Assembly (NCBI RefSeq): GCF_900104085.1
Contig: NZ_FNLD01000001.1
Coordinates: forward strand, 248,001-312,000
Length of the DNA stretch: 64,000 nt
From: Pseudoxanthomonas sp. CF125
GTDB taxonomy: Bacteria; Pseudomonadota; Gammaproteobacteria; Xanthomonadales; Xanthomonadaceae
Reading direction: 5' to 3'
Under the pieces are notes generated by a model. It made no database searches and was not told the origin of the DNA. It worked only from the letters and a program-made list of their open reading frames with translations. The position numbers were made by a program, and so were the translations under genes. Positions 1 through 8,930 of this stretch are shown here, piece after piece (within the stretch, counting starts at the first letter, position 1; each line of letters opens with the position of its first letter).

Positions 1-1
1 G

Positions 2-751
2 TCCAATCCCGACGCGCGCGGCATCCACATGTCGCGCCTGTACCTGCAACTGCAGGAAGGCCTGGCGCGCGAAGCCATCACTCCGGCCGGCTTGCGCCAT
101 CTGCTGCAGGAAAGCATCGCCTCGCAATCGGGCCTGGCTTCGCAGGCGCGGCTGAAGATCCGCTACGAAGCGCTGCTGCAGAGGCGTGCGCTGGAGAGCG
201 AATTCACCGGTTGGAAACGCTACCCGGTGGAGATCGAAGCCACCTTGAGCGAAGGCCATCTGCATCTGGCGCTGGGATTCTCGCTGGAATACTCCAGCAC
301 CTGTCCGGCGTCGGCTGCGCTGTCGCGCCAGGCCAACGCGGAGCGCTTTTCCGAGGATTTCGCCGCCGCGCGTCCGCTGTCGGTGGAAGTGGTGCACGAC
401 TGGCTGGAATCCGAGCGCGGCATGGCCGCCACGCCGCATGCGCAGCGCAGCCGCGCGCAGGTGCGGGTGGACCTGCGCGCGCAGTTCGACGAACTGCCGC
501 TGGTGCCGTTGATCGACGCATTGGAAGCGGCCCTGGCCACGCCGGTGCAGACCGCGGTCAAGCGCGTCGACGAGCAGGCCTTCGCGCGTTTGAATGCAGA
601 AAACCTGATGTTTTGCGAAGACGCGGCGCGCCGGGTGGCTTCGGTGCTATCCAGCGATGCTCGCGTGGAGCGCTACGAAGCGACCGTGTCGCATTTCGAA
701 AGCCTGCATCCGCACGATGCGGTGGCCCGCGTCAGCGGCACGAATCCCTGA
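2..751 (+). CDS. folE2: GTP cyclohydrolase FolE2 (type IB), 5' end outside window
   Basis: Catalyses the first step of folate/pterin synthesis, GTP to dihydroneopterin triphosphate, in the cytoplasm. The reading frame is already open at base 2, ahead of the first ATG at 29, and reads GIHMSRLY across that ATG. This is the internal start of the conserved region in FolE2, so the ATG is not the true start and about 50 N-terminal residues lie upstream of the window. The Cys-containing STCPASA motif sits in the middle, as expected for the metal-binding Cys of this family, and the C-terminus is complete. FolE2 is the non-canonical, metal-flexible alternative to FolE. The call rests on these motifs and overall similarity. 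Confidence 0.88.
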   Translation, partial: SNPDARGIHMSRLYLQLQEGLAREAITPAGLRHLLQESIASQSGLASQARLKIRYEALLQRRALESEFTGWKRYPVEIEATLSEGHLHLALGFSLEYSSTCPASAALSRQANAERFSEDFAAARPLSVEVVHDWLESERGMAATPHAQRSRAQVRVDLRAQFDELPLVPLIDALEAALATPVQTAVKRVDEQAFARLNAENLMFCEDAARRVASVLSSDARVERYEATVSHFESLHPHDAVARVSGTNP

Positions 752-848
752 TCCCGTAGGTCGGGGTTACATCCCCAACGGCTTTATCGCCAGTTTGCGA
801 AGAGCTGACAGCCATCATCGTCCGGATGCATGGTGTGCATAGATGTGG

Positions 849-919
849 CGTAGGAGCGACGTAAGTCGCGAAGGATTTTTGTTTCGAAAGGCCCATTCGC
901 GACTTACGTCGCTCCTACG
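849..919. repeat. Palindromic intergenic repeat (GTAGGAGCGACGTAAGTCGCGA type)
   Basis: A 24-bp perfect inverted repeat (849-872 with 896-919) encloses a 23-base loop. The same arm recurs at 17541-17615 and in diverged form at 19064-19158. It lies between two convergent genes and could fold as a hairpin in either transcript. A further half-copy, CGTAGGTCGGGG, follows the folE2 stop at 755-766. It resembles the REP-like elements common in Xanthomonadaceae. Confidence 0.85.
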
Positions 920-922
920 GCT

Positions 923-969
923 CTACTTTCGCTCCAGCACCAATAGCGGGTCGATGCGCACATCGAACC
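923..969 (-). pseudogene. Duplicated C-terminal tail of an M23 peptidase (relic)
   Basis: Read on the minus strand, this stretch encodes FDVRIDPLLVLERK followed by a stop. That is the same 14 residues and stop that end the intact M23 gene 122 bases away (1045-1089). The DNA is similar but not identical, with several silent changes, and similarity fades beyond about base 970. No upstream peptidase domain remains attached. It is most simply the remnant of a second tandem M23 gene, or of a duplicated 3' end. Confidence 0.6.
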
Positions 970-1044
970 GCGCCCACCGGATCTTGATGTGTTGGTGATG
1001 ACGAACGCGCCGCAGCGCGCGGTGAAGATGAACCGCCGTGAAGG

Positions 1045-1875
1045 CTATTTCCGCTCCAAAACCAGCAGCGGATCGATGCGCACATCGAACCAATTCATCC
1101 CCCAATGCAAATGCGGCCCGGTTGCACGCCCGGTCGCACCGACCGCAGCGATCACTTGGCCTTGCTCGACCCGGTCGCCCACCTTCACGCCAATACGCGA
1201 AAGGTGCAGAAAATTGGAGCTGACGCCAAAACCGTGGTCCAGCAGCAGCGTGCCGCCGGTGAGATAGAGATCGGGCGCGGCAAAGGTCACTACACCGGCC
1301 GCGGGCGCCTTGACCGGTGTGCCGGCGGGTGCCGCGATATCCATTCCGGAATGTCCCGCACCGGGTTGCCCGTTGTAGACGCGGGCGTTGCCGAAACGGC
1401 CGCTGATACGTCCCTGCACCGGCCACACGAAAGGTTTGGCGAAATCGGTGCGGTCGTCGTCGCGTGCTCTGGCGGCGGTCACCAGCGCCTGTTCGCGCTT
1501 GATCCTTTCGGCGATGGCCGGCGGCGGGTTAACGGTTTTGGGCGGCACGCCATCGACTTTTTCCTCGGGCCACTGGCGGGGAGTCACCACGATCTGCGCC
1601 GCGTCGCGGATTCCATCCGGCCGCTTGATCTCGATTTCCAGCGGCCCGGATTCATCGCGGCCCACGCCGAACACCACCGTGCCATAGCCGCTGACCCGCA
1701 GGTCGCGCCCGGCATAGCGCACCTTGCTGCCGGGCGGCACCTTGCCCAGCACCAGTGCGCCTTGCTGCACGCTGGCGGGAAAGACGATCTTCGAGTCCTG
1801 CAGCGGATCCTGTTGCGCGGAAACCGAGGAGGGAAGCAAAGCCAGCCAAAGCAACAAAGCGAAAGCCGCCTTCAA
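1045..1875 (-). CDS. Exported M23 family metallopeptidase (LytM domain)
   Basis: A predicted cell-wall peptidase of 276 residues. The start is inferred to be TTG at 1875, because it begins exactly at a signal peptide (LKAAFALLLWLALLPSSVSA, then QQD) and has GGAG eight bases upstream. It overlaps the dihydroorotase stop (TTGA). The mature protein has an N-terminal beta-rich region and a C-terminal LytM domain with the zinc-site elements GHSGMDIAAPAG and GPHLHWGM. The active-site residues are present, so it should be an active endopeptidase rather than an EnvC-like activator, though this is inference. It is probably co-transcribed with the dihydroorotase and yidD upstream. A decayed copy of its last 14 codons lies just downstream. 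Confidence 0.85.
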   Translation of the reverse strand: MKAAFALLLWLALLPSSVSAQQDPLQDSKIVFPASVQQGALVLGKVPPGSKVRYAGRDLRVSGYGTVVFGVGRDESGPLEIEIKRPDGIRDAAQIVVTPRQWPEEKVDGVPPKTVNPPPAIAERIKREQALVTAARARDDDRTDFAKPFVWPVQGRISGRFGNARVYNGQPGAGHSGMDIAAPAGTPVKAPAAGVVTFAAPDLYLTGGTLLLDHGFGVSSNFLHLSRIGVKVGDRVEQGQVIAAVGATGRATGPHLHWGMNWFDVRIDPLLVLERK

Positions 1876-3218
1876 CGATCGAACTCCAACCGCTGTCCGT
1901 TCGGCGTGCCCACCAGGTGCTCGCCATTCCACACCATGCGTCCGTTGACCCAGGTCGCGCCGATGCGCGACTGGAAAGTGGTGCCTTCGAAAGGCGACCA
2001 GCCGCACTTCGACAGCACATCCTCACGGCGCACGGTGAACGGGTCGTTCTCCACCAGCACCAAATCGGCCCAGTAGCCTTCACGCAGGTAACCGCGCTCC
2101 TTGACGTCGAACAGCTGCGCCGGCGCGTGCGCCACCTTGTTGACGATCTGCGCGACGGTCGATTTCTTTTCGTGCACCAGTTCCAACGCCGCCACCAGCG
2201 CGTACTGCACCAGCGGCAAACCGGAAGGCGCTTGCGAATAGGGCCTGGATTTCTCTTCCAGGGTATGCGGCGCGTGGTCGGTGGCCAGCACGTCGATGAC
2301 GTTGTCGGCCAGCGCGCGGATCAGCGCTTCGCGGTCGCTGGCGTCCTTGATCGCAGGATTGCACTTGATCAGGTTGCCCAGGTGTCCGTAATCGCTGCGG
2401 TCGAAGCGCAGGAAGTGGATGCAGGTTTCGGCGGTGATCCGCTTGCGCACGCCGTCGCTGCGCACCAGCGGGCCGGCCTGGAACAGCGCCAGCTCGTCGG
2501 CGGTGGAGATATGCAGCACGTGCAGACGGGTGTCGTGCTTGCGCGCGAGCGACAGCGCAAGCCGCGTGGACTTGATGCAGGCCTCGCGCGAGCGGATGTC
2601 CGGATGGCACTCCACCGGAATGTCTTCGCCATAGCGCACCTTGAACAACGCCAGGTTGGCGTCGATGGTCGGTGTGTCTTCGCAGTGGGTGATGATGGGG
2701 GTGGGCGCTTCGCGGAAGATGGCGTCCAGCGTGTCCGGATTGTCGACCAGCATGTTGCCGGTAGAGGCCCCCATGAACACCTTGATGCCCGGCGCAGTCT
2801 TGGGGTCCAGCGTGCGCACCGCTTCCAGATTGTCGTTGCTGGCGCCCAGGTAGAAGCCGAAGTTGCTCCAGGCGCGGCCCGCGGCGCTCTGGTACTTGGC
2901 TTGCAGCGCGTCGGCATCCAGGGTGGGCGGATTGGTGTTGGGCATGTCCATGAAAGTGGTCAGCCCGCCGGCCGCCGCCGCCGCCGATTCGCTGGCGATG
3001 TCGCCTTTGTGGGTCAGGCCGGGTTCACGGAAATGCACCTGGTCGTCGATCATCCCCGGCAACAACCAGCGCCCGCCGGCCTCGATCACCTGATCGCCGG
3101 GTTGCGCGCTGAGCTGTCCGCCCACGTGAGTGATGCGGCCGTTGGCGAAACGCAGGTCGCCGTCGAACTCGCGACCTTCGTTGACCAGACGGGCGTTGAC
3201 TATCAAGGTGCCGGGCAT
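1872..3218 (-). CDS. pyrC: Dihydroorotase, class I
   Basis: Cyclises carbamoyl aspartate to dihydroorotate in pyrimidine synthesis. The ATG at 3218 gives 448 residues, normal for class I enzymes. The long open frame running further upstream is a shadow of the Lys/Ala-rich DksA-like gene. Visible motifs are IDDQVHFREPG near residue 60, MDMPNTNPPT, ITHCED, LHVLHIST and the C-terminal ATDHAPHT metal/catalytic motif. The first motif reads D-D-Q-V-H, so the usual HxH pair has Gln at its first position; I recall the same substitution in some other class I enzymes. Its start overlaps the yidD stop (TGATG) and its stop overlaps the M23 start, giving a tightly coupled three-gene unit. Confidence 0.9.
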   Translation of the reverse strand: MPGTLIVNARLVNEGREFDGDLRFANGRITHVGGQLSAQPGDQVIEAGGRWLLPGMIDDQVHFREPGLTHKGDIASESAAAAAGGLTTFMDMPNTNPPTLDADALQAKYQSAAGRAWSNFGFYLGASNDNLEAVRTLDPKTAPGIKVFMGASTGNMLVDNPDTLDAIFREAPTPIITHCEDTPTIDANLALFKVRYGEDIPVECHPDIRSREACIKSTRLALSLARKHDTRLHVLHISTADELALFQAGPLVRSDGVRKRITAETCIHFLRFDRSDYGHLGNLIKCNPAIKDASDREALIRALADNVIDVLATDHAPHTLEEKSRPYSQAPSGLPLVQYALVAALELVHEKKSTVAQIVNKVAHAPAQLFDVKERGYLREGYWADLVLVENDPFTVRREDVLSKCGWSPFEGTTFQSRIGATWVNGRMVWNGEHLVGTPNGQRLEFDR

Positions 3219-3469
3219 CAAGGGGTTCCTGTGGACGGGGAAGGGTGGACGGGTTTTTCGGGCACTGGATCGTGCCCTCCCGGGTGGAAGGGATGGCAGC
3301 GGCCGACGCGCCGCAAGGCCAGCCAACTGCCCTTCAGCGGACCGAAGCGACCGATGGCCTGCATCGCATATTCCGAGCAACTGGGCGCAAAGCGGCAGCG
3401 CGGCCCCAAGAGCGGACTGATGAAGCGCTTGTAAAACCGCAGGATGAGGATGAGGAAACGGCCGACCAT
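3218..3469 (-). CDS. yidD: Membrane protein insertion efficiency factor YidD
   Basis: A small membrane-associated protein of 83 residues that assists YidC-dependent insertion. It begins with [19 protein letters not shown] and contains the family's Cys-rich signature [13 protein letters not shown], followed by the [13 protein letters not shown] motif. The ATG at 3469 is chosen because it gives the canonical N-terminus; the longer open frame upstream lacks family similarity. In most bacteria yidD sits between rnpA and yidC; here it heads a unit with dihydroorotase, which is the arrangement I recall from xanthomonads. Confidence 0.93.
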   Translation of the reverse strand: MVGRFLILILRFYKRFISPLLGPRCRFAPSCSEYAMQAIGRFGPLKGSWLALRRVGRCHPFHPGGHDPVPEKPVHPSPSTGTP

Positions 3470-3576
3470 GTCCCGATGATATGCGAGTTGGGTGAATGCG
3501 TGGTTGCCGCACCTCGCCGGGTAGGCTATAAAGACGCCCCCTTCCCGGGCCCGGGAAGTTGAAGGAAGCGCTTTTC

Positions 3577-4680
3577 GTGGCTGCAAAGAAACCTGCGAAG
3601 AAGGCCGCCAAGCCGGCCAAGAAACCCGCCAAGCCCGTCGCCAAGAAGCCTGTCGCCAAGCCGGTTGCGGCCAAGAAACCGGCTGCCAAGCCGGTTGCCA
3701 AGAACGCGCCCGCCAAGAAGCCGGTGACCAAGCCGGTTGCCAAGAAAGCCGCAGCCAAGCCGGCCGTCGCCAAGAAGGCAGCCCCGGTCAAGAAGGCTGC
3801 AGCCAAAAAGGCGCCCGTCGCCAAGAAAGTCGCACCGGCCAAGAAGCCGGTAGCGCAGAAGCCCGCAGCCAAGGCTGCTGCGAAGCCCGCGGCCGCCAAA
3901 CCTGCCGCTCCCTCCAAGTCCTCCGTCAAATCCGTACCGAAGCCGGCCGCCAAGCCGGTTACGGCCAAAGCGACTCCTGCCAAGACCGCCCCCCCGGCCG
4001 CTGGCCGTGCCGAAGCGCCAGTTCCCAAGGCTGCTGCAACCCCGGCACCGGCGCCAGCCGTCCAACCGACTCCCACAAAAACCGTGCCTTCCCCCAAAAC
4101 CTCCAAAAACGCAAAATCCGCTGCCGCCGTTCCGGCCCCCGTCGCCAAGGCCCCCATCCCGCGTCCCGTGGGCAAGGTGGCCGTTGCCGTGGTTTCCAAA
4201 CCCTCGGCCACGCCCGCACCGCGCGGCAAGGTCAGGGTGGTGCCCTACAAGACCGATGAAGCTACCGGCCGTCCTCTCATTCCCGATGGCTACAGGCCGG
4301 CGGCGGACGAGGAATACATGAGCACGCTGCAGCTGGAGTATTTCCGCCAGCGGCTGCTCACCTGGCGCGCCGATCTGGTCGAAGAATCCAAGCAGACCAT
4401 CGAGAATCTGAAGGACGAAGTGCGCGACGTGGGCGATGAAGCAGAGCGCGCCACCCGCGAAACGGAAAATTCGCTGGAACTGCGCACCCGCGACCGCTAC
4501 CGCAAGCTGATCGGCAAGATCGACAGTACGCTCAAGCGCCTGGATGGCGGGGACTACGGTTATTGCGCCGATACGGGCGAGGAAATCGGCCTGGAGCGCC
4601 TGGAAGCGCGTCTGACCGCCGAGCGCACCATCGATGCGCAGGAACGTTGGGAGCACTTGCAGAAGCAGCAGGGCGACTGA
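3577..4680 (+). CDS. dksA: DksA-like RNA polymerase-binding protein with a long Lys/Ala/Pro tail
   Basis: The GTG at 3577 is preferred because AAGGAAG lies eight bases upstream; it gives 367 residues. The first 200 or so residues are almost only Lys, Ala, Pro and Val (KKPA/KPVA repeats), like a histone H1-type DNA-binding tail. The last 125 residues match DksA: a coiled-coil region ([20 protein letters not shown]) and the globular end [20 protein letters not shown]. Only one of the four zinc-finger cysteines of E. coli DksA remains; the others are Thr, Thr and Ala. Zn-free DksA forms are known. Expected role is stringent-response control of transcription with ppGpp; an added DNA-compaction role is inference. 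A strong terminator follows. Confidence 0.85.
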   Translation: MAAKKPAKKAAKPAKKPAKPVAKKPVAKPVAAKKPAAKPVAKNAPAKKPVTKPVAKKAAAKPAVAKKAAPVKKAAAKKAPVAKKVAPAKKPVAQKPAAKAAAKPAAAKPAAPSKSSVKSVPKPAAKPVTAKATPAKTAPPAAGRAEAPVPKAAATPAPAPAVQPTPTKTVPSPKTSKNAKSAAAVPAPVAKAPIPRPVGKVAVAVVSKPSATPAPRGKVRVVPYKTDEATGRPLIPDGYRPAADEEYMSTLQLEYFRQRLLTWRADLVEESKQTIENLKDEVRDVGDEAERATRETENSLELRTRDRYRKLIGKIDSTLKRLDGGDYGYCADTGEEIGLERLEARLTAERTIDAQERWEHLQKQQGD

Positions 4681-4703
4681 GGTTTCGGCGCTTGCCGCAC
4701 AGT

Positions 4704-4734
4704 CAAAAAAGCCCCGCATCGCGGGGCTTTTTTT
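4704..4734 (+). terminator. Rho-independent terminator after the DksA-like gene
   Basis: The stem GCCCCGC / GCGGGGC has a three-base loop and is followed by a run of T. A run of A precedes the stem, so it could also act on the opposite strand. Confidence 0.9.
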
Positions 4735-4739
4735 CTGCC

Positions 4740-4766
4740 GTCATCCCAGCGCAAGCTGGGATCCAT
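4740..4766. repeat. Short hairpin repeat, CCCAGCGCAAGCTGGG type
   Basis: A hairpin GTCATCCCAGCGCAAGCTGGGAT that recurs at both ends of the inverted repeat at 12123-12225. Here only one arm is present. Confidence 0.7.
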
Positions 4767-4769
4767 CTT

Positions 4770-5010
4770 GATCTTGTTCTTTGCTCTTCCTTCAAAGCAA
4801 AGCGTTTCGCGCGTTGCGCGAGTCACTTTTCTTTGAACGGCAAAGAAAAGTAACCAAAAGAAAGCCGCCCTAACGTCGCGCCCCACGATAAAGCCGTGGG
4901 GTCCGCAAGCAGGCCGGGAATTTCCGTAAGACACATCCTGTGTCTACGGAAACGGCGCACATCCCTGTGCGCCGCCCCTGCGGGGTTTTACCCGGCCTGC
5001 TTGCCGCGTC
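4770..5010. repeat. Structured intergenic repeat with nested hairpins
   Basis: At least five inverted repeats lie in 240 bases: ACTTTTCTTTG/CAAAGAAAAGT (4825-4851); a CCCCACG/CGTGGGG hairpin near 4880-4902; GCAAGCAGGCCGGG (4905-4918) paired with CCCGGCCTGCTTGC (4991-5004); and two hairpins inside that pair, one around ACACATCCTGTGT and one around GGCGCAC/GTGCGCC. There is no open frame of note. The AAGAAAAGTAACCAAAAGAAAG stretch is familiar from dispersed repeats in Xanthomonadaceae. This accounts for the 372-base gap between the DksA-like and CDGSH genes. Confidence 0.7.
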
Positions 5011-5052
5011 TCACGGGGTAATGAAGCTGAAAACAAGAGCCGAACGCATCCT

Positions 5053-5694
5053 TCATTCCCCCTCGGCCTGAAAACCAACCTTCTTATGCGAGCCATCGCA
5101 ATAAGGCTTGTTCTGCGAATGTCCGCAGCGGCAAAGCCAGGTTTCGCTGACGCGGTTGATCGTGTGGCCGGTGCCGCTGACGATTTCCAGATTGCCGCTT
5201 ACTTTCAGCGGTCCGTTGAGTTGCGGCGCCACTTCAAGCGTGCCCGCGCGTGCGGCTAATGCCTCGGAAGGTTCGATCGCCGGTTCGCCGGTAGCCAGGA
5301 AACCGCCTTCGACATGGCTGTTGTCGCAATAGGGTTTATTCTTCGACAGGCCGCACCGGCACAAGGTCGCGCGTAAGCCTTGATCTTCGCCGGCGATAAG
5401 CAACGGCGCGTTGAAGGCCAGCGGTCCGTCTTCGCGTATGCGTACCGTGTTGACTAGCGGCGGCGGTTCTTCATTCTGCCCATCGAGGCGTTCGTAGCGG
5501 ATCGCGCCGGAAGGGCAGAGGCGGGCGGTGAGCGCCACTTCATCGGCGGAAACGGCGTCGGGATGGATCCATTCGCCTTCCACGTTGGGGACGAACACGT
5601 CCGGATGGGTCAACACGCAATTGCGCGAGTGGATGCAGCGTGCGCCGTCGAAATGGATGACGACCTGCTTGCCGCGAACGGTTTCGGTACCCAT
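5053..5694 (-). CDS. CDGSH iron-sulfur domain protein with N-terminal Fer4_19-type domain
   Basis: A 213-residue predicted cytoplasmic iron-sulfur protein. The N-terminal 75 residues (DGARCIHSRNC..., then LCPSGAIRYER) match the divergent ferredoxin-like Fer4_19 domain. Two CDGSH-type clusters follow: CRCGLSKNKPYCDNSH at about residue 110 and CRCGHSQNKPYCDGSH at about residue 190. Each supplies the three Cys and one His that hold a 2Fe-2S cluster in mitoNEET-like proteins. The function in bacteria is unclear; electron transfer or cluster storage is a guess. It is a single gene between a repeat and the MFS gene. Confidence 0.85.
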   Translation of the reverse strand: MGTETVRGKQVVIHFDGARCIHSRNCVLTHPDVFVPNVEGEWIHPDAVSADEVALTARLCPSGAIRYERLDGQNEEPPPLVNTVRIREDGPLAFNAPLLIAGEDQGLRATLCRCGLSKNKPYCDNSHVEGGFLATGEPAIEPSEALAARAGTLEVAPQLNGPLKVSGNLEIVSGTGHTINRVSETWLCRCGHSQNKPYCDGSHKKVGFQAEGE

Positions 5695-5749
5695 GGCATG
5701 ACTCGGCTTTGGGGGAAGGGCTTAAGTCTACGCCCGCAGTTGCCGCGGA

Positions 5750-7003
5750 CTACTGCAGGTCCTGCAGATCCAGCCGCCGCAGCTTCGGCGCCTTCCATGC
5801 GGTGACGCCCACCACGGCCAGGGTCATGCAGCCGCCGAATATCACCGAGGGCACCAGCCCCAGCAGCTTTGCCGCCAGCCCCGACTCGAACGCGCCCAGT
5901 TCGTTGGAAGATCCGATGAAGATGCCGTTGATGGAAGAAACCCGGCCGCGCATTTCGTCCGGCGTGGCCAGCTGCAGGATGGTCGAGCGCAGCACCACCG
6001 ACACGCCATCGCACATGCCCGAAAGCGCCAGCATCATCACCGACAACCAGAACTCGCGCGACACCGCGAAGCCGATGATGCACAAACCGAAGCCAGCGAC
6101 CGCATACAGCAGCAGGCGTCCTGCGTTGCGTTTGGGCGGATGCCGCGCCAGCCACAGGCCCACCAGCACCGCGCCGGCGGCCGGCGCAGCGCGCAGGACG
6201 CCCAGCGCTTCGGGACCGTAGTGCAGGATGTCGTGGATGAAGGCCGGCAGCAGCGCCACCGCGCCGCCGAACAGTACGGAGAACATGTCCAGCGCCTGCG
6301 CGCCCAGCACGACCTGATTGTTGAACACGAAACGCAGGCCTTCGCCGATGCTCTTGAAGATGGGCGCGCGTTCCGGCGGGGCGGGCGGCTCGGTGACGCG
6401 CAGGGAAACGATCGCGATCGCTGCGGCGGCGGCGAAACCGGCGGCGACCAGATAAGCCAGCGTATTGCCGCCCCAAGCCACCAGCAATCCGCCCATGGCC
6501 GGGCCCAGCACCAGGCCCGTCTGCATCACTACGCTGCCTATGCCCGCACCGCGCGCGTATTGCTCGCGCGGCAGCACGCGCGCGAACAGCGCCGTGTACA
6601 CCGGCGCCAGGAAAGCGCGCACCACGCCATTGACGGCGATGGCGGCATAGATGGTGAGGGTGCCGAAGGAAGGAATGCGTCCGCTGGCCACGCCCGCCAG
6701 GGTCAGCGTGGTCAACAGCAAGCCCAGGCAGGCGTACATGCCCAGCCTGCGCCGGCGCATGTGGTCGACCGCATAGCCGGCGAACAGAGCGAAGCAGAAG
6801 TAAGGGATGACCTCGGTCAGCCCGATCAAACCCAGGGCCAATGCATCGCGAGTGATCTGATAGATATGCCAGCCTACGGTCACCGCCACGATCTGGTAGG
6901 ACAGCATCGCCAGCAGGCGGTACACCAGCAAGCCGATGAAGCCACGGTTGCGCAGGGGTGAGTCGTGCCCGGGCGAAGCGGGCATCGTGGCGGCCTCGCT
7001 CAT
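5750..7003 (-). CDS. MFS transporter (enterobactin-exporter-like)
   Basis: A 417-residue inner-membrane protein with about twelve hydrophobic segments and the MFS loop motif DHMRRRRLGMY after the second segment. A second basic loop (RHPPKRNAGR) follows the central half. The ATG at 7003 is chosen because it overlaps the sufE stop (ATGA) and gives a normal N-terminus; the open frame extends further upstream only as a shadow of sufE. It resembles the EntS/MFS_3 group of exporters, but the substrate cannot be read from the sequence. Confidence 0.8.
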   Translation of the reverse strand: MSEAATMPASPGHDSPLRNRGFIGLLVYRLLAMLSYQIVAVTVGWHIYQITRDALALGLIGLTEVIPYFCFALFAGYAVDHMRRRRLGMYACLGLLLTTLTLAGVASGRIPSFGTLTIYAAIAVNGVVRAFLAPVYTALFARVLPREQYARGAGIGSVVMQTGLVLGPAMGGLLVAWGGNTLAYLVAAGFAAAAAIAIVSLRVTEPPAPPERAPIFKSIGEGLRFVFNNQVVLGAQALDMFSVLFGGAVALLPAFIHDILHYGPEALGVLRAAPAAGAVLVGLWLARHPPKRNAGRLLLYAVAGFGLCIIGFAVSREFWLSVMMLALSGMCDGVSVVLRSTILQLATPDEMRGRVSSINGIFIGSSNELGAFESGLAAKLLGLVPSVIFGGCMTLAVVGVTAWKAPKLRRLDLQDLQ

Positions 7004-7437
7004 GCGTGGTTTCGCGCGGTGTCCTGAATGAAGGCCAGAATCGCGGCCAGCCCGTTGCTGCGTGTCGGCGACAGATGCTTGGCCAGGCCGATGTCGGCGA
7101 TGTAATCCGGCTGCGTCGCCAGGATCTCGGTAGCCGAGCGGCCGGAGTACACGCGCAGCGCCAGGTAGATCAGGCCCGAGACGATGGCCGAATCGCTGAT
7201 GGCATTGAAGTCCAGCCGCTGCGCGTCGCCTTGCGGCACGATCCAGACCAGCGACTGGCAACCCAGTAGGCGATTTTCTTCCGTCTTCCACTCCTCAGGG
7301 AAAGCCGGCAGCTTGCGCCCCAGGTCGATCAGGTACTGGTAGCGCTCGGACCAGTCGCCGAAGAAGCCGAACTCTTCCTTGATGGCGAGCTGGGCTTCGG
7401 CGGGGGTGGATTCGAGGGGGAAGATACTTGTGTTCAC
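7000..7437 (-). CDS. sufE: SufE family cysteine desulfuration protein
   Basis: Accepts persulfide sulfur from a cysteine desulfurase (SufS/CsdA) for iron-sulfur cluster assembly. It has 145 residues, the family length, with the acceptor Cys at residue 60 in ENRLLGCQS, and the conserved S-G-L-I-Y-L-A and G-L-x-x-H-L-S-P-x-R-x-N-G segments. The stop overlaps the MFS start by four bases. No suf operon is nearby, so this is a stand-alone copy. Confidence 0.93.
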   Translation of the reverse strand: MNTSIFPLESTPAEAQLAIKEEFGFFGDWSERYQYLIDLGRKLPAFPEEWKTEENRLLGCQSLVWIVPQGDAQRLDFNAISDSAIVSGLIYLALRVYSGRSATEILATQPDYIADIGLAKHLSPTRSNGLAAILAFIQDTARNHA

Positions 7438-7455
7438 CGACAGTACTCAGAGATT

Positions 7456-7551
7456 CGTCGTCCCCGCGAAGGCGGGGATCCAGCGACTTTCGCTCTCATT
7501 GGCACCAGAGCAGAGGCAAAGTCGCTGGGTTCCCGCCTTCGCGGGAATGAC
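7456..7551. repeat. Palindromic repeat (CGTCGTCCCCGCGAAGGCGGGGATCC type)
   Basis: Near-perfect inverted arms of about 35 bp (7456-7490 and 7518-7551); each arm itself contains a small hairpin (CCCCGCGAAGGCGGGG). It lies between cysS and sufE. It is a known style of dispersed repeat in GC-rich proteobacteria. Confidence 0.85.
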
Positions 7552-7562
7552 GGTGATAGAAA

Positions 7563-8930
7563 TCAACCACGCTTCCAGCGTACGCCCTGCGCCGTGTCTT
7601 CCAGCAAAACGCCTTCAGCGGCCAACTGGTCGCGGATGGCGTCGGAGCGCGCGAAATCGCGGTTGCTCTTGGCGGCGTTGCGTTCGTCGATGAGCGACTG
7701 GATGCGCGCATCGTCATCGCCGGAAGCGCCGCGACCGAACCAGTCCGCCGCTTGCTGCTGCAACAGGCCTAGTGCCAGGCCCGCGCCAAGCAACTCCGAC
7801 TTCAGGAGTGCCTTGTCCTCGGACGTGACCGCCTTGCGCGCTTCGCCGGCGATGCGCGACAGTTCGGCGAGCGCTTGCGGAGTATTCAGGTCGTCGTCCA
7901 GGGCGGCTTCCACAACGGCCGGAATCCCGACCTCGGCCTGGACGTCTGCCAGGTCGCGCAAAGTCCCATACAGCCGGTCCAGCGTGCGCACCGATTGTTC
8001 GATCAAGCTGTCGGACCATTCCAGCGGCTGCCGGTAATGCGCGGAAAGAAGCGCATAACGAAGCGCTTCCGGCGGATGCTGCTTCAGCAGCTCATGCACG
8101 CGCTCCACATTGCCCACCGACTTGGACATTTTGGCGCCGCCGAAATTCAGCATGCCGTTGTGCACCCAGAAACGGGCGAAGATCCTGCCGCCGTGGGCGC
8201 ATTCGCTCTGTGCGATCTCGTTTTCGTGGTGCGGAAACTGCAGATCCACGCCGCCGGCATGGATGTCGATGGTTTCGCCGAAGATCGCCTCGATCATCGC
8301 CGAGCATTCGATATGCCAACCCGGGCGGCCCCGGCCCCACGGCGATTCCCAGCCGGGAAGATCGTCGCTGGAAGGCTTCCACAGCACGAAATCGCCGGGA
8401 TCGTGTTTGTAGGGAGCCACTTCCACCCGTGCGCCGGCCAGCATTTCCTCGGGATCGCGGCGGGAAAGCTTGCCGTAGTCCGGGAAGGTGGCCACCGCGA
8501 ACAGCACATGGCCTTCAGCGGCGTAGGCATGGCCGGCCTCGATCAGGCGCTCGATCATGGCGATGATGTGGGGCACATGGGCGGTCGCTTCGGGCTGCAG
8601 GTCCTGCGGCACCACACCCAGACCGGCCATGTCCTCGCGGTAGGCCGCCGCGTATTTGTCGGTGATGGTGGAAATCGGCACCCCGAGTTCCTTCGCCGCC
8701 GCATTGATCTTGTCGTCTATGTCGGTGATGTTGCGCGCGTAGCGCAGGCCGCCGAAGCGGCGGCGGAGCAGGGCGGCCAGCACTCCGAACACCACCGGCC
8801 CGCGCGCATTGCCGATATGCACGTAGTTGTAGACCGTTGGCCCGCACAGGTACATGGTGGGGCAGGCCGGATCCATAGGCACGAAGGTTTCGACCTGTCG
8901 TGTCAGGTTGTTGTGCAGTCGCAGGGTCAT
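7563..8930 (-). CDS. cysS: Cysteinyl-tRNA synthetase
   Basis: Charges tRNA-Cys. A class I synthetase of 455 residues with the zinc Cys29 and HIGH-like HIGNARG at 38-44, NITDIDDKI, the GWHIECSAM segment, FPHHENE and the KMSKSVGN signature. The C-terminal DALR region and anticodon-binding end are complete. It is transcribed alone on the minus strand. Confidence 0.96.
   Translation of the reverse strand: MTLRLHNNLTRQVETFVPMDPACPTMYLCGPTVYNYVHIGNARGPVVFGVLAALLRRRFGGLRYARNITDIDDKINAAAKELGVPISTITDKYAAAYREDMAGLGVVPQDLQPEATAHVPHIIAMIERLIEAGHAYAAEGHVLFAVATFPDYGKLSRRDPEEMLAGARVEVAPYKHDPGDFVLWKPSSDDLPGWESPWGRGRPGWHIECSAMIEAIFGETIDIHAGGVDLQFPHHENEIAQSECAHGGRIFARFWVHNGMLNFGGAKMSKSVGNVERVHELLKQHPPEALRYALLSAHYRQPLEWSDSLIEQSVRTLDRLYGTLRDLADVQAEVGIPAVVEAALDDDLNTPQALAELSRIAGEARKAVTSEDKALLKSELLGAGLALGLLQQQAADWFGRGASGDDDARIQSLIDERNAAKSNRDFARSDAIRDQLAAEGVLLEDTAQGVRWKRG

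Noticed and set aside
3219-4229. Long upstream extension of the dihydroorotase frame
   Set aside because: It is the antisense of the Lys/Ala-rich DksA tail; the family start is at 3218.
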